55,483 bases of DNA from contig PHDU01000032.1 of assembly GCA_002842755.1 (NCBI GenBank), positions 1-55,483 of the forward strand, read 5' to 3'. Within the stretch, counting starts at the first letter, position 1, and each line of letters starts with the position of its first letter. The notes under the pieces are model-generated. The model ran no database searches. It was given only the letters and a program-made list of their open reading frames with translations, and was not told the DNA's origin. This document shows positions 43,059 through 52,788 of this stretch, in pieces. Both the position numbers and the translations under genes were made by a program. Source of the DNA: Bacteroidetes bacterium HGW-Bacteroidetes-1 (GTDB lineage Bacteria > Bacteroidota > Bacteroidia > Bacteroidales > F082).

Positions 43059-43910
43059 TCAGTTATCCTTTGGATTATTTGGAACAATAATAGAGGCTTT
43101 TTTGGTAATGTTTGCAGCAAAATAACCCAGGCCACCTTCAAGAATATTAGATCGGATATTAGCAGGTGGGCCTGAAAAAAGCGGATTTCCCTGGCCTGCC
43201 TCAGTGCGTAACTCAACAAAAAAATCGTAATAATCGCTGCTGATGGCCGACATTAATAAGGTGATGGTGTCGCCTGTGTTTACTTCAGTTGAACGTAAAA
43301 ACATTACACCCAGTCCATTGGTGTTGTTTCCGTTAAAAAAACGGTCATCCACAATCAGTGAACGGGAGGCGGTGTCGGTAAGAATAATTCCATTAATAAG
43401 TGCATCAAACTTGTAGAAATCGGTCGTAGGTGGATCAAAAGCATATAGCTTAATGAGGTAAAAATCAAATGCTTGTTGATATTCCAGAACAATCGAATCC
43501 ATCGTAAAATAAGTTGTTGGCATTTGTGTATATGCAACATAACGATCGGAGTTGCCAATTTTTTCTTTAAGATTGATATCAAGCTCATAAGAACTGCCAG
43601 GGATGCCGTATATTTCAGTGGGTGTGTAGTAATAACCTGCGTTTTTCGGGTCCTCTTTAAGCAGGATTTTTTCAGTTCCATTGTCAAGATATAAGGTTGC
43701 CCCCAAAACGGCGGGAGGTTCCAGATTTGAAAAATAACTGGTTGAGGTAGTAATACGGACCAATTGATGAGTTGTGTCAGTTGTTACTATTCCATCCACC
43801 ACCAAACGGATAAAAGACTCGTCAAGCTTAATGTCATAGCGCTCGGAACAACTTGATGCTGAGAAAACAATCACGGTAATTAACAGGATGTATTTTTGTA
43901 TGTTCTTCAT
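43059..43910 (-). CDS. DUF4249 outer-membrane lipoprotein
   Basis: 283 residues. The lipoprotein signal ends in SASSC (Cys21). The body matches DUF4249: RLVVDGIVTTDTTHQLVRIT near the start, YTPTEIYGIPGSSYELDI, and YYDFFVELRTEAGQGNPLFSGPPANIRSNI near the end. It follows the TonB-dependent receptor by 14 bases; this receptor-DUF4249 pairing is common in Bacteroidota, where the lipoprotein may act as a surface partner much as SusD does for SusC. Substrate unknown. Confidence 0.88.
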   Translation of the reverse strand: MKNIQKYILLITVIVFSASSCSERYDIKLDESFIRLVVDGIVTTDTTHQLVRITTSTSYFSNLEPPAVLGATLYLDNGTEKILLKEDPKNAGYYYTPTEIYGIPGSSYELDINLKEKIGNSDRYVAYTQMPTTYFTMDSIVLEYQQAFDFYLIKLYAFDPPTTDFYKFDALINGIILTDTASRSLIVDDRFFNGNNTNGLGVMFLRSTEVNTGDTITLLMSAISSDYYDFFVELRTEAGQGNPLFSGPPANIRSNILEGGLGYFAANITKKASIIVPNNPKDN

Positions 43911-43924
43911 GAATCTGATGATGT

Positions 43925-46282
43925 TTAAAATTTGAAATTGTAAGTGATAGCTGGTACTATACCAAACAAATAGGTCATTTCAGCAAATGTTGCATTTGGG
44001 ACATTTGGATCGGGCACAAAATTTATTACCCATGGGTTTTTCCTGTAGTAGGCATTATAAACAGAAAGATTCCATTCACCATGCCATTTTCTTTCAGGAT
44101 TTTTTTTGCGGCTGTAAGTAACTGAAAGATCGAGGCGATGATAATCGGGTAATCGATAAGCATTACGGTCTGAATAGACCGGTGCGATGGTGTTGCCAAT
44201 TACAAAGCGACCGGTAGGAAAAGTTACCGGTGATCCGGTAGCATAAACCCAGTTGGCCCCGAAACTTAGTTCATTGGTTAGTTCATAGGTCAATACAAGC
44301 GAAATGTCGTGAGGCCTGTCGTATGAAGCAGGATATTGAATTCCATTGTTGATGTCAGGTATTTCACGGAAAGTGCGCGACCAGGTGTAGCTGAGCCAGC
44401 CGTTTAATCTGCCCTCGTTAAGACGAATCAACGCTTCAAGACCATAGGACCATGCTTTTCCAGAGCGCAGTTCGCCTTCAAGTAATTCATTGAGAAGTAG
44501 TTCAGCATGATTTTTAAAATCAATTGCATTGTGGTTAAGTTTATAAAAACCTTCGAGGGAAGTTTCAAGCCTTGTTCGTGTAAAATTCTTAAAATACCCC
44601 AATGAAAATTGATCACCCCGCTGTGGTTTTACGTTTGGACTCGATGGAAACCAAATATCTAGAGGTGTTCCACCTGTTGAGTTCTGGGCAAGATGAACAT
44701 ATTGTGTATTTCTTGTGTAAGCTGCTTTGATGGATGATGTTTCGCTGAGGCTATAAGCAAGACTCAGGCGAGGTTCAATAGCGGAATAGGTGTTATAAAA
44801 ATCCCCTTTTGAGTAATTTGTTGAATCAATTTTTTGATAATTTTCGTTAAAAGCATAAACGGTATTTTCTCCAAAATTGCTAAAAGAACTAAACCTGAGC
44901 CCATATTTAAGGGTAAGTACAGCTCCGATTTTTTGTTCGTTACTTACATAAATTCCGCCTTCAAACGCTCGGTTTTTTTGCATTTCAACACGGTTGAAAG
45001 GGGTCTCACTTCCTTTTCCTTCGGCAGTTCCGGGCATGAATAGGTGTCGAATGCCTGTAAATCCAAATTGAATGGTATTGCTGCTAGCATACCAGGTAAA
45101 GTCGCCCTTTGCATTTAAATCTTCCATTGAGGCTGTCCAGTCGAATGCGTTGGCCTGACCTTCCGGAACGCCAATCTGATAGTTAAATCGGCTGTATATA
45201 AAGGAAAAATTTGAGAATAATTCATTGCTGAATAGGTGATTCCAGCGCAGAGTTGCAGTTTGGTTCCCCCAACCTATTCCAAAGTTATCATTTTTGAAAA
45301 CATCCTGACCGAAATATCCGGATAAGAATACCCTGTTTTTATCATTGATGGTATAGTTGGCTTTTCCATTGAAGTCGTAGAAAAAGAGGGTGTTGTTGCG
45401 AATTTGTTCATCTTTCGATAAGGCAAGAAAGATGTCAGCGTAAGTACGTCTTCCGGCGATCATAAAACTTGAACGATTATTTTGAATAGGTCCTTCAAGC
45501 ATTAGGCGACTTGAAATAGTGCCAACACCACCCTGTCCAGAAAATTTTTGCACGTTGCCGTCATTCATGCGAACATCCACTACTGAAGATAATCTTCCAC
45601 CAAAAGCCGGAGGAATATCTCCTTTGTAAAGCTCAAGGTTCTTTACAGCATCATTGTTGAAAACGGAAAAAAAGCCCAATAAATGGGAAGGATTGTAAAC
45701 AAGCGCTTCATCCAAAAGGACAAGATTCTGATCAGGGCTGCCTCCGCGAACACTAAATCCTGAACCTCCTTCAGAAGTGGCCTGAACGCCGGGGAGCAAT
45801 TGAATGGCTTTTAAAACATCAATTTCACCCATAAGGGCCGGAATCTGCCGAATACTTTTAATGTCGAGTTTATTCACGCTCATTTGTGCCTTGTTGATCA
45901 GGTCGTTAAAACGTTCGCCTTTCACAATGACCTCTTTAAGTTCGAACTTTGAAGGTTGCAGCGCTACATGAATGGTTGTGTCCTTAGCTATTTTGATTTG
46001 AATCGAGTATGAATCATATCCAATATAGGAATAAGACAGGTTATAGGAACCCGGATCAAGACGCAATGAATAAAAACCATATACATTTGAGACCGAACCC
46101 GTTCCCAGAGGCTCAACATAAATGGTTGAACCGATTAGCATCTCTCCATTGGATGCATCACTGATATATCCGCTTATGGCGATAAATCGCTTATCCGGAG
46201 TATTTTCAGCTTTCACTTCAATTGTTTGCAGAAGAAGTGTTAGGATCAAAGTTGATAGATAGAATGAAAGATTAATCTTCAT
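43925..46282 (-). CDS. TonB-dependent outer-membrane receptor with carboxypeptidase-like domain
   Basis: 785 residues. Signal peptide 1-25. CarboxypepD regulatory-like domain about 33-112 (ISGYISDASNGEMLIGSTIY). Plug domain about 130-240 (LLPGVQATSEGGSGFSVRGG, SPDQNLVLLDEALVYNPSH). Barrel to the C-terminus (ending ITYNFKF). It belongs to the receptors that pair with DUF4249 rather than to SusC, whose barrels are longer. The substrate is not evident; siderophore, peptide or metal complexes are all possible. Divergent features upstream are the disrupted outer-membrane gene on the same strand. Confidence 0.9.
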   Translation of the reverse strand: MKINLSFYLSTLILTLLLQTIEVKAENTPDKRFIAISGYISDASNGEMLIGSTIYVEPLGTGSVSNVYGFYSLRLDPGSYNLSYSYIGYDSYSIQIKIAKDTTIHVALQPSKFELKEVIVKGERFNDLINKAQMSVNKLDIKSIRQIPALMGEIDVLKAIQLLPGVQATSEGGSGFSVRGGSPDQNLVLLDEALVYNPSHLLGFFSVFNNDAVKNLELYKGDIPPAFGGRLSSVVDVRMNDGNVQKFSGQGGVGTISSRLMLEGPIQNNRSSFMIAGRRTYADIFLALSKDEQIRNNTLFFYDFNGKANYTINDKNRVFLSGYFGQDVFKNDNFGIGWGNQTATLRWNHLFSNELFSNFSFIYSRFNYQIGVPEGQANAFDWTASMEDLNAKGDFTWYASSNTIQFGFTGIRHLFMPGTAEGKGSETPFNRVEMQKNRAFEGGIYVSNEQKIGAVLTLKYGLRFSSFSNFGENTVYAFNENYQKIDSTNYSKGDFYNTYSAIEPRLSLAYSLSETSSIKAAYTRNTQYVHLAQNSTGGTPLDIWFPSSPNVKPQRGDQFSLGYFKNFTRTRLETSLEGFYKLNHNAIDFKNHAELLLNELLEGELRSGKAWSYGLEALIRLNEGRLNGWLSYTWSRTFREIPDINNGIQYPASYDRPHDISLVLTYELTNELSFGANWVYATGSPVTFPTGRFVIGNTIAPVYSDRNAYRLPDYHRLDLSVTYSRKKNPERKWHGEWNLSVYNAYYRKNPWVINFVPDPNVPNATFAEMTYLFGIVPAITYNFKF

Positions 46283-46590
46283 ACAATTAAAGTGAAATAG
46301 TTTTGCATTAATAACAATATCAGCATGATATTGTTTGATCAGAAGCCTCCGAATAGAAAAGAAATTGTCCCGGTAAGACTGTTAAAGTCTTTTTGATTAA
46401 AAAACGTTGTTTTTTCAATGAATATTCCTGAACAACTGGTGCCTGAATAAATTTCGTTTATGCCAGTTACAATTCTGTAGCCAATACCCAAATTAATTTT
46501 GAACCAACGGGATAAATTCATTTCAAGTTCCGCCTGAGGCAGCAAAACAAATACATTATCGTTTACACCTGTATTATTCATGTAGAAGAT

Positions 46591-46616
46591 AAAAGAAAAA
46601 AGTAAAAAGATAAAAG
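46591..46616 (+). repeat. Purine-rich tract of the inserted repeat
   Basis: Same 26-base A/G tract as at 9952-9977, same orientation, one C/T difference. It directly abuts and overlaps the 56-bp core, so here the two parts form one unit of about 75 bases (46591-46665). Confidence 0.7.
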
Positions 46617-46665
46617 TCAGGCAGTTGCAACCAATCTATTTTCATAATTTATTTTGTAAAGATGA
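46610..46665 (-). repeat. 56-bp repeat, copy 2, inside a broken gene
   Basis: The exact reverse complement of 10010-10065. On the coding strand of the host gene it adds HLYKINYENRLVATA and a TGA. The copy interrupts an outer-membrane protein gene, so its arrival is likely recent relative to that gene. Confidence 0.85.
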
Positions 46666-47286
46666 ACAATGTATAAGTTTTGGTTTTGTACATTATTATC
46701 ATAAAAACTAATATTTCCCCATCCCAATTTTGAACTTAGCGACAAATGCAATGCCTCCTGAGGTTTAAATGACCCGCCAATCCAGAATCCGCCATGACCA
46801 AAGTTGATGCGGTCGTTGCTGTAATTATAAGGTATGGAAGAAGAGGAGGCAGGATGGACGTAGCAGACATCAGAATAATGATTTGTGGAAAGGCCAATTC
46901 CATATGCTCCAATGAAAATATTATTGACAATTACACCGCCTCCGCCGCCACTGGAAACAGCAAAATCATTTGCAATGGTTGAAAACTCTACAATCGGACC
47001 ACCAAATCCACTAATGTGTAGCTGTTTTGTATGGTCAAAAATAGTTTTAAATGATTGTTGTTCTTTTTCCTGCGCAGATAAGTCGCATATAAAACTGCCA
47101 AATATGAAAAGCGCTAAAAAAAAGGGTGTATTCAAAATGGATTGGTTCATAATGTTAAATATTTTGATTTTCTTTAATGACAGCGGGGATTTCAGTTGGT
47201 TGCAAGCATATTTTGATTTAAGAATTATTTCATATAGTCAGGTTTGTCGACGGGTTTTGCATGAAGTTTGATACCTTGGTTTCAGT

Positions 47287-47294
47287 TATCTTTG
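47287..47294 (+). promoter_or_regulatory. Promoter -7 element (TATCTTTG) of the rhomboid gene
   Basis: An exact TAnnTTTG with TTTG at 47267-47270, 16 bases upstream. ATG 47318 lies 24 bases downstream. Confidence 0.5.
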
Positions 47295-47317
47295 TCAGTA
47301 TAGTTTAAAAACAATGT

Positions 47318-48061
47318 ATGCGCTTGGAAGAAAAGGAAATGTTGAAAAGTTTTTTTGTGCCTGCTATTTTCCTGGCACTGATGTGGTTGGTCAAGATTGC
47401 TGAGTTGGTTTTTAACATCAGGTTTGGGTTTTTAGGAATACATCCACTTCATTTGGATGGACTTCTGGGTATTATTTTGTCACCATTCATTCATGGCGAT
47501 TGGCAGCATCTAACCGCAAATTCGTTGCCAATATTGGTTCTTGGAGCTGCCTTATTCTATTTCTATCGTCCTGTTGCTATAAAAGTATTATTTCTTACAA
47601 CGCTTATAACCGGAATGTGGGTTTGGGTAGGTGCAAGAGAAAGCTATCATATTGGTGCAAGTGGTGTCATTTACGGCTTGTCAGCTTTTTTGCTTTTGAG
47701 TGGCTTCATACGTCGCGACTCCCGGTTGATGGCTATTTCCCTGATTGTAGTTTTTCTATACGGGAGCATGATCTGGGGAATTTTCCCCGAACTTTTTCCC
47801 GAGAAGAATATCTCGTGGGAGTCGCACCTTAGTGGATTGATAGCAGGTTTGATATTGGCAGTCTTTTTTCGCAATGAAGGACCACAGCGCCGAAAATATT
47901 CCTGGGAGTTGGAGGTTGAGGATGTTACAACAAAAGAAGAGGATTTGATTGAGCAACAAGCTGACAGTGAGGAAATCCCACCAAGTCAAAAACCGTATTG
48001 GGATATACCTGAACCAAATCGTGACGATTTGACAGTAGTTTATCACTTCAAAAAAAAATAA
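47318..48061 (+). CDS. Rhomboid-family intramembrane serine protease
   Basis: 247 residues with about six membrane segments. HLTANSLPILVLGAALFYF carries the structural HxxxN motif; the active Ser lies in GASGVIYGLSAFLL; the catalytic His is in SHLSGLIAGLILAVFF. The soluble tail (about 190-247) is acidic and ends with DLTVVYHFKKK. Rhomboids cleave membrane proteins within the bilayer; the substrate here is unknown. It stands alone between the disrupted barrel gene (divergent) and a convergent lipoprotein gene. Confidence 0.92.
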   Translation: MRLEEKEMLKSFFVPAIFLALMWLVKIAELVFNIRFGFLGIHPLHLDGLLGIILSPFIHGDWQHLTANSLPILVLGAALFYFYRPVAIKVLFLTTLITGMWVWVGARESYHIGASGVIYGLSAFLLLSGFIRRDSRLMAISLIVVFLYGSMIWGIFPELFPEKNISWESHLSGLIAGLILAVFFRNEGPQRRKYSWELEVEDVTTKEEDLIEQQADSEEIPPSQKPYWDIPEPNRDDLTVVYHFKKK

Positions 48062-48090
48062 TTAGTCAGTAAAACTGCGTAAACGAACCC

Positions 48091-48525
48091 TTAGAAACGA
48101 TACCTTTTTACGTAATAAGCGCAGTCGCCTAAACCTGGCTCAGTTGTTTCAATAAAACCAAGATTCATAAGTTCTGTATCGCTTTTATCCAAACGTATCA
48201 ACAGGGAAGGATCAACCATTACGGTCATTCCCATATTGCTTCCTGGCGGCACACACATACTTGCACCACTTTTATACCAGATATCCTTCACATCGCTGCC
48301 AGTGGTAAGTATTTTGCTAATCAAAGCTTTTTCATCAAACCCAAAGTTTGCGCCCTCTTCGAAAACATACGTGTAATAAATGCCTTTATCAAAGTTGTAG
48401 TCGGCTGAAGCGTGATCTTCTGTCAATGGCTCTGGAATAGTTTTTACCGTATTTTGACTGGTGTGACATCCAAATGAAAAGGCGAGAAATATGCAGGCTA
48501 AAGTTCCATTGATTGTTTTATTCAT
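48091..48525 (-). CDS. Hypothetical lipoprotein
   Basis: 144 residues. The lipoprotein signal ends AFSFGC (Cys20). The mature part has two more Cys (in SMCVPPGSN and GDCAYY) that may form a disulfide, and no recognised domain. It follows the M14 peptidase gene by 47 bases in the same orientation. Function unknown. Confidence 0.7.
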   Translation of the reverse strand: MNKTINGTLACIFLAFSFGCHTSQNTVKTIPEPLTEDHASADYNFDKGIYYTYVFEEGANFGFDEKALISKILTTGSDVKDIWYKSGASMCVPPGSNMGMTVMVDPSLLIRLDKSDTELMNLGFIETTEPGLGDCAYYVKRYRF

Positions 48526-48572
48526 ATCTGATCTGTTAAATGCAGGTAATTTTATTTATTTGATACCTATTG

Positions 48573-51194
48573 TTATTCTGTTTTGTTTAAAAGTAAAGCG
48601 TTGAATAACAGTTTATAAGTGCCATGCGTGTTTGATCTGAACTGTGGGTTAAAACCATAAAGAACCAATTGTCCTTTTCCTTTTTTCAACCAGATCATCA
48701 CTGCTTTTTCAGCAAGAAGCTCTGACTTCTGGGCAAAACCACTTACAACTGTTGGATCTTTGGAATAGCTGCCGATGATTCTTCTGTCCATATCAAAAGA
48801 GGGAAGACTGGTGCTGTAAACAGGGGTTCCTCTCGAAAAAACATTGGCTTTTGTTGACATTCCCCAGGTAAGGGGATGGTCTTGCAATAAGTCAATGGTC
48901 ATCAATGTTCCGGGTACGTAAAGTCCTTTTTTTACCAATTCAGCGCCTACATTGCGAAAAGGTAACCGGAATTGTTCGGTTTCTTTTTTACCCGTCTCGA
49001 TGGTTTGTAAGCCTTCAAACAAATCAGTTGAGCTTCCCCAGCTAACAACGATACCACCTTCGTCAATCCATTTCATGAGATTTTTAAGGCCATCCTTACC
49101 CATTCCTTTTGTGAACTCAGGTGGATAATTACTGATATAATAATCGGTTGTTTCGCCAAATTTTCCTTCCAATAAAACAGATTTGGAAGAGGAAGGCAAA
49201 ACCAAAACATTAATTCCGGCAGGAATTCCTTTCGCCAGCTCTTCGGGCCTTATTGTTTGATAGTCGATGCCATACTGATCGAAAATATACCTTGTCCAGC
49301 CTGCATCCATGTCATGAAACCATGTTTCAACCAATCCTATTTTGGGCATTTGAATCTTCTCCATTTTCATGGCTGGCTTTTCAGAAAGCTCAAGAGGATT
49401 AACGGTGAGTCCCTTCAGAATTTCACCTATACCATCTGACTTTTGAATAACAAAGCTGCCTTTTTCAATTTTTTGTCCATATAAATTGAAAGATTCAGTT
49501 AAACGAAAAACATCGAGTCCTTTGCTCATTGCCTTGAAGGCAGCAAGATAACTCTCATTCGATTTGCTTTCAAATACCAGACCCCAGTAACTTATTTGAT
49601 GAGATAATCTAACTTCCGGGATCAAAGTTATTTCGGAAAGTAAGCCTTCGATGAAGATATTTTTAGTATTGATCTCATTACTTTCAAGGCCAAGATGCAA
49701 TGGCAAAGACCAGGAAGTAATGTCGTAAGGTTTAATCATTTCGCCTTCAACTGTGTAGTGTCGCAATGGAAAATCCTGTTTTTCCATCACTTCTTTGATG
49801 AATGCCCTGAATGGTTGAGCGAGTGGAACGACGATATCTCCGGCATTAAAGGGTTTTTGATCAAGATTTAAATCCTCTGCGAGTCTGTAAACTTTCACAC
49901 CATGATCGTTCAAAAGCTTAATCAGATAATTCAACTCACCCTGATCGTCCTGTTTGAAAGGTAAGACATAATAATAGGGTGCGCTTGTTTGTCCAAGCCT
50001 GACCATTTTTTGGGTGAGGCTGTTGCGGAAACGTAAAATCTGTTCCCTGTTTTCAGTTGCAGTTTCTAACATGCCCCAGAGGGAGCTTATTTCGTATTGT
50101 ACAATATCGCCAAGATGCCACCAGCCACCCGGCCATGGATCGGGCATGTTGATGCTTTTTTTGTATTCACTCAATCCTTTTCCACTGACACTTATTTCTT
50201 GTTTTTCGATGAATACAGGACTGGCATGAGAGGCAGAAGCGGCCTCGGTGAGCATACCAATGGTATTTTTCCAGATACAGGTTTCAGTGTGGCCGGGCCA
50301 ATAATCATCAAAAAGATAACGCTGTGTGACTCCTTTCAAGCTGTCGGCGGTCATGCGTTGCATCATTCGAGCGCCAAATATTCCCATCCAGTTAAGGATG
50401 CCTGCATCTATATTCTCTGAGATTGGATCGTGTGGAGGCGGAACAAAATAACGAACCCCGGAAGCGCCCATCTGGTGTTTTTCAACCATCACCTGAGGAA
50501 ACCAATCATGGCTGAAAAGCTGGCTTATGGCTTTATTGTCTGATTGTGTCAATGTAATAAAATCGCGGTTGTTGTCGTGCCCCACATATTTGTGATAAAC
50601 TCCAGGCATTGATGTTTTCTCGTATTTTGTTCCAAGGTATTTGCGATAATGTTCAACAATCATATCCATGCCATCAGGATTATGATTTGGAACAAGCATT
50701 AACACTGTTTCGTCAAGCCAGTGCAACTTCTTTGGATCTTGGGTTGTTGCCAGTTCATAGGCTATCAAGGGAACAGCTTGCGAAGGTGCGACTTCATTTG
50801 AATGCATCGACATGGTTGCAATTACAAATACTTTTCCTTCTGCAACAATCGCATTAATTTTGCTCTCAGTAAGCATGACTTCCATACTGAGCAATCGGTT
50901 AATTTCCTTTAACCGATCCTTGTTACGTATGTTTTCAGCTGAAGATACAAGGAAAACATACATAGGCTTATCCATAGGCGAACGGCCAATTTCAACCATT
51001 TCACACCGCTCACTCTGGCTTTCCAGTAGCTTTAGGTATGAAATGAGCTGTTCGTAATCGAAAAGCTTAAAATCATCGCCAGGCTTAAAACCAAAAAAGG
51101 CTTCAGGGCTTTTGATTTCCTGTGCCAACAGTCCATTCGATAAGTTACCGAAGAGTAGCAGGATTACCAAAAAATATTTTGCTGATCGTTGCAT
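48573..51194 (-). CDS. M14-family zinc metallocarboxypeptidase-like protein, secreted
   Basis: 873 residues. Signal peptide 1-24 (ending LLAQ). An M14 domain starts near residue 40: GRSPMDKPMYVFLVSS, then the zinc-binding HSNE (His131, Glu134), LVPNHNPDGMDMIVEHYRKY and GHDNNRDF. Residues after about 400 form additional domains, including a glutamine amidotransferase-like fold (INVLVLPSSSKSVLLEG, GGIVVSWGSS). The protein is about twice the length of a simple carboxypeptidase. It starts 6 bases after the haem-binding-domain gene, so they are co-transcribed. Substrate unknown; periplasmic or surface peptide processing is likely. Confidence 0.85.
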   Translation of the reverse strand: MQRSAKYFLVILLLFGNLSNGLLAQEIKSPEAFFGFKPGDDFKLFDYEQLISYLKLLESQSERCEMVEIGRSPMDKPMYVFLVSSAENIRNKDRLKEINRLLSMEVMLTESKINAIVAEGKVFVIATMSMHSNEVAPSQAVPLIAYELATTQDPKKLHWLDETVLMLVPNHNPDGMDMIVEHYRKYLGTKYEKTSMPGVYHKYVGHDNNRDFITLTQSDNKAISQLFSHDWFPQVMVEKHQMGASGVRYFVPPPHDPISENIDAGILNWMGIFGARMMQRMTADSLKGVTQRYLFDDYWPGHTETCIWKNTIGMLTEAASASHASPVFIEKQEISVSGKGLSEYKKSINMPDPWPGGWWHLGDIVQYEISSLWGMLETATENREQILRFRNSLTQKMVRLGQTSAPYYYVLPFKQDDQGELNYLIKLLNDHGVKVYRLAEDLNLDQKPFNAGDIVVPLAQPFRAFIKEVMEKQDFPLRHYTVEGEMIKPYDITSWSLPLHLGLESNEINTKNIFIEGLLSEITLIPEVRLSHQISYWGLVFESKSNESYLAAFKAMSKGLDVFRLTESFNLYGQKIEKGSFVIQKSDGIGEILKGLTVNPLELSEKPAMKMEKIQMPKIGLVETWFHDMDAGWTRYIFDQYGIDYQTIRPEELAKGIPAGINVLVLPSSSKSVLLEGKFGETTDYYISNYPPEFTKGMGKDGLKNLMKWIDEGGIVVSWGSSTDLFEGLQTIETGKKETEQFRLPFRNVGAELVKKGLYVPGTLMTIDLLQDHPLTWGMSTKANVFSRGTPVYSTSLPSFDMDRRIIGSYSKDPTVVSGFAQKSELLAEKAVMIWLKKGKGQLVLYGFNPQFRSNTHGTYKLLFNALLLNKTE

Positions 51195-51200
51195 AAAAAG

Positions 51201-51671
51201 TTAGTTGAGCGAGTAACGAACCTGTTCTTTTTTCTCTTCTACCCATTTAAGAAGAAGTTGCCTGTCAGCGTCTGAAATTTTAGCTTCATCATGCAGCCAG
51301 AGATAGGGCTTTGGAGGCATTTCATGCTCCTGGAGTACTTCAGCAATATCCATTAACTTTTTAATTTGTTTCTCTTTGTCGTATAAAATCCAGTCGGAAA
51401 AATTGAGATGCTCCTTCCCTTCATTTACGTGATTATTGATTATCCATGAAACAGGTGCAACACTTGCGTACCACGGATAAACAGTGCGGTTGGAGTGACA
51501 GTTGTAACAAGAAGTTTGAAAAGTAGTTACAATGGTCACTTCAGTTTCAGTTTTATGAAAAATATCATAACGACTGGGGTTGGTCTGCTGATTTCGCTCA
51601 GGTCGTATAAACTGGATGAGCCCTAATAAAATCACAAATGCGATCAGAACGACAAATTTCTTTTTATTCAT
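51201..51671 (-). CDS. Haem-binding domain protein (single CxxCH), membrane-anchored
   Basis: 156 residues. An N-terminal membrane anchor or signal (about 6-22, VVLIAFVILLGLIQFI), then the haem-attachment motif CYNCH (Cys55, Cys58, His59) with NRTVYPWYASVAPVSWIINN and EMPPKPYLWLHDEAKISDAD, the pattern of the haem-binding domain family. The Met in EMPPKPY is a likely axial ligand. An electron-transfer or sensing role outside the inner membrane is possible. First gene of a unit with the M14 peptidase. Confidence 0.88.
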   Translation of the reverse strand: MNKKKFVVLIAFVILLGLIQFIRPERNQQTNPSRYDIFHKTETEVTIVTTFQTSCYNCHSNRTVYPWYASVAPVSWIINNHVNEGKEHLNFSDWILYDKEKQIKKLMDIAEVLQEHEMPPKPYLWLHDEAKISDADRQLLLKWVEEKKEQVRYSLN

Positions 51672-51705
51672 GAGTTATGGTTTTATTAATTGATTTTTTC
51701 TTTTC

Positions 51706-51713
51706 CAAAAGTA
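51706..51713 (-). promoter_or_regulatory. Promoter -7 element (TACTTTTG) of the haem-binding/M14 operon
   Basis: An exact TAnnTTTG on the minus strand (plus strand CAAAAGTA), about 35 bases upstream of ATG 51671. No clear -33 element. Confidence 0.45.
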
Positions 51714-51837
51714 AAAGTTTTTTAATATGGATCAAGTATAAAAGTGTCGTATTGACAGAAAAGAATAATGTCTGTTTGAATTGTTATATGATAATCTTGA
51801 AAACTACAGGTGCAATTATTAATGCTTCGCAACCACA

Positions 51838-52788
51838 TTATTTCAAAAAAGCAAAATAAGCTACTACTGCAGTTCCAAAAAGGGTTGCAATTGAGTACAA
51901 TAATATGGCAGAAAGCATTCGTAATAAAACACTGTTCCAGCGTCTTTTATACAACTGTCGGGCACCTATTAAGGCATACACAGGTAGCAAAAGCATTAAG
52001 AAGTTTTCGATTGTAACATTCTTGTCTGGCAAAGCAATATTGAGCAGCATAATAAGAATAAGCAGCATGAATAAAATAGTATGCTGATTGATGGCAAAAA
52101 GAAAATGTGTCACATAGTATCTCTCTGTTTTACGGAAGAAAATCCACAAAAAGAAACCATAAAGTGGCATCAGAATAAAGACAGACCAGGAAAGATATTT
52201 TAAGAACTTTGCAACAAAGAGACCCGGATTTTCTGTAATCTCCTTCAACCTCTTCCTAAAACCCGGATCGTCTGATTGTACTTTTACTTTGTCAATTGAG
52301 TCTTGCATGGATTGTTGATTTATCGTCTCCGTTTTTTCAGAAACGATTGGAAGTCCGACATTAATTTCAACTGTATCACTTGATGAGGCATTCGGTTTTA
52401 TTGCATTGGAATACATTAAAAGGTTGTTTTTGTTCTTTTGCAACGATTTATTGGTGGTATAACTCAGCAGCAGAAAAAAAACAAAACTGACAAAAACGTA
52501 CATTCTGAAGGGCGGCATGTATCTTATCCTTTTTCCGGTAACATAATCAGAGACCATTGAGCCAGGCTTGAGAACAACAGCTGAGATACTGCGCCAGAAT
52601 CGTGTATCGAAAGCAAACAGGTTTCCAGTGAAGTCAATAATAAAAAGCCTTAATGGTTTTTCAAACGATTTGACGGATTGGCCACATTGAGGGCAAAAAT
52701 TACCTGTAAAACTTGTTTCGCAGTTCTTACAACATTGAGCTGAAGGCTCTGTATGTTCATGATTGATGTGATAGTCTTCTGATTCCAT
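51838..52788 (-). CDS. DUF3667 membrane protein with zinc ribbon
   Basis: 316 residues from ATG 52788 (MESEDYH); the open frame extends 20 codons to ATG 52848, but that extra part is not typical. A zinc ribbon lies at the N-terminus (Cys20-x2-Cys23 and Cys32-x2-Cys35, CKNCETSF / FCPQCGQ). The conserved DUF3667 block follows: FIIDFTGNLFAFDTRFWRSI, LKPGSMVSDYVTGKRIRYMP, PFRMYVFVSFVFFLLLS. After a charged loop come three to four more membrane segments. Common in Bacteroidota; function unknown. Confidence 0.88.
   Translation of the reverse strand: MESEDYHINHEHTEPSAQCCKNCETSFTGNFCPQCGQSVKSFEKPLRLFIIDFTGNLFAFDTRFWRSISAVVLKPGSMVSDYVTGKRIRYMPPFRMYVFVSFVFFLLLSYTTNKSLQKNKNNLLMYSNAIKPNASSSDTVEINVGLPIVSEKTETINQQSMQDSIDKVKVQSDDPGFRKRLKEITENPGLFVAKFLKYLSWSVFILMPLYGFFLWIFFRKTERYYVTHFLFAINQHTILFMLLILIMLLNIALPDKNVTIENFLMLLLPVYALIGARQLYKRRWNSVLLRMLSAILLYSIATLFGTAVVAYFAFLK

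Larger units (their letters stand above)
46339..47150 (-). pseudogene. Outer-membrane beta-barrel protein gene split by a repeat insertion
   Basis: The 5' part (47150-46617) encodes a signal peptide (FFLALFIFGSFICDLSAQ), KQLHISGFGGPIVEFSTI, a Gly-rich stretch and barrel strands (FGHGGFWIGGSF, LHLSLSSKLGWGNISF). It then runs into the 56-bp repeat and stops inside it (LVATA, TGA at 46617-46619). The 3' part (46581-46339), in another frame, resumes barrel sequence (VFVLLPQAELEMNLSRWFKI, NLGIGYRIVTGINEIYSG, LTGTISFLFGGF), a natural barrel C-terminus. Together they look like one intact small barrel protein of about 245 residues interrupted by about 75-90 foreign bases. The product is almost surely lost. 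Confidence 0.8.
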
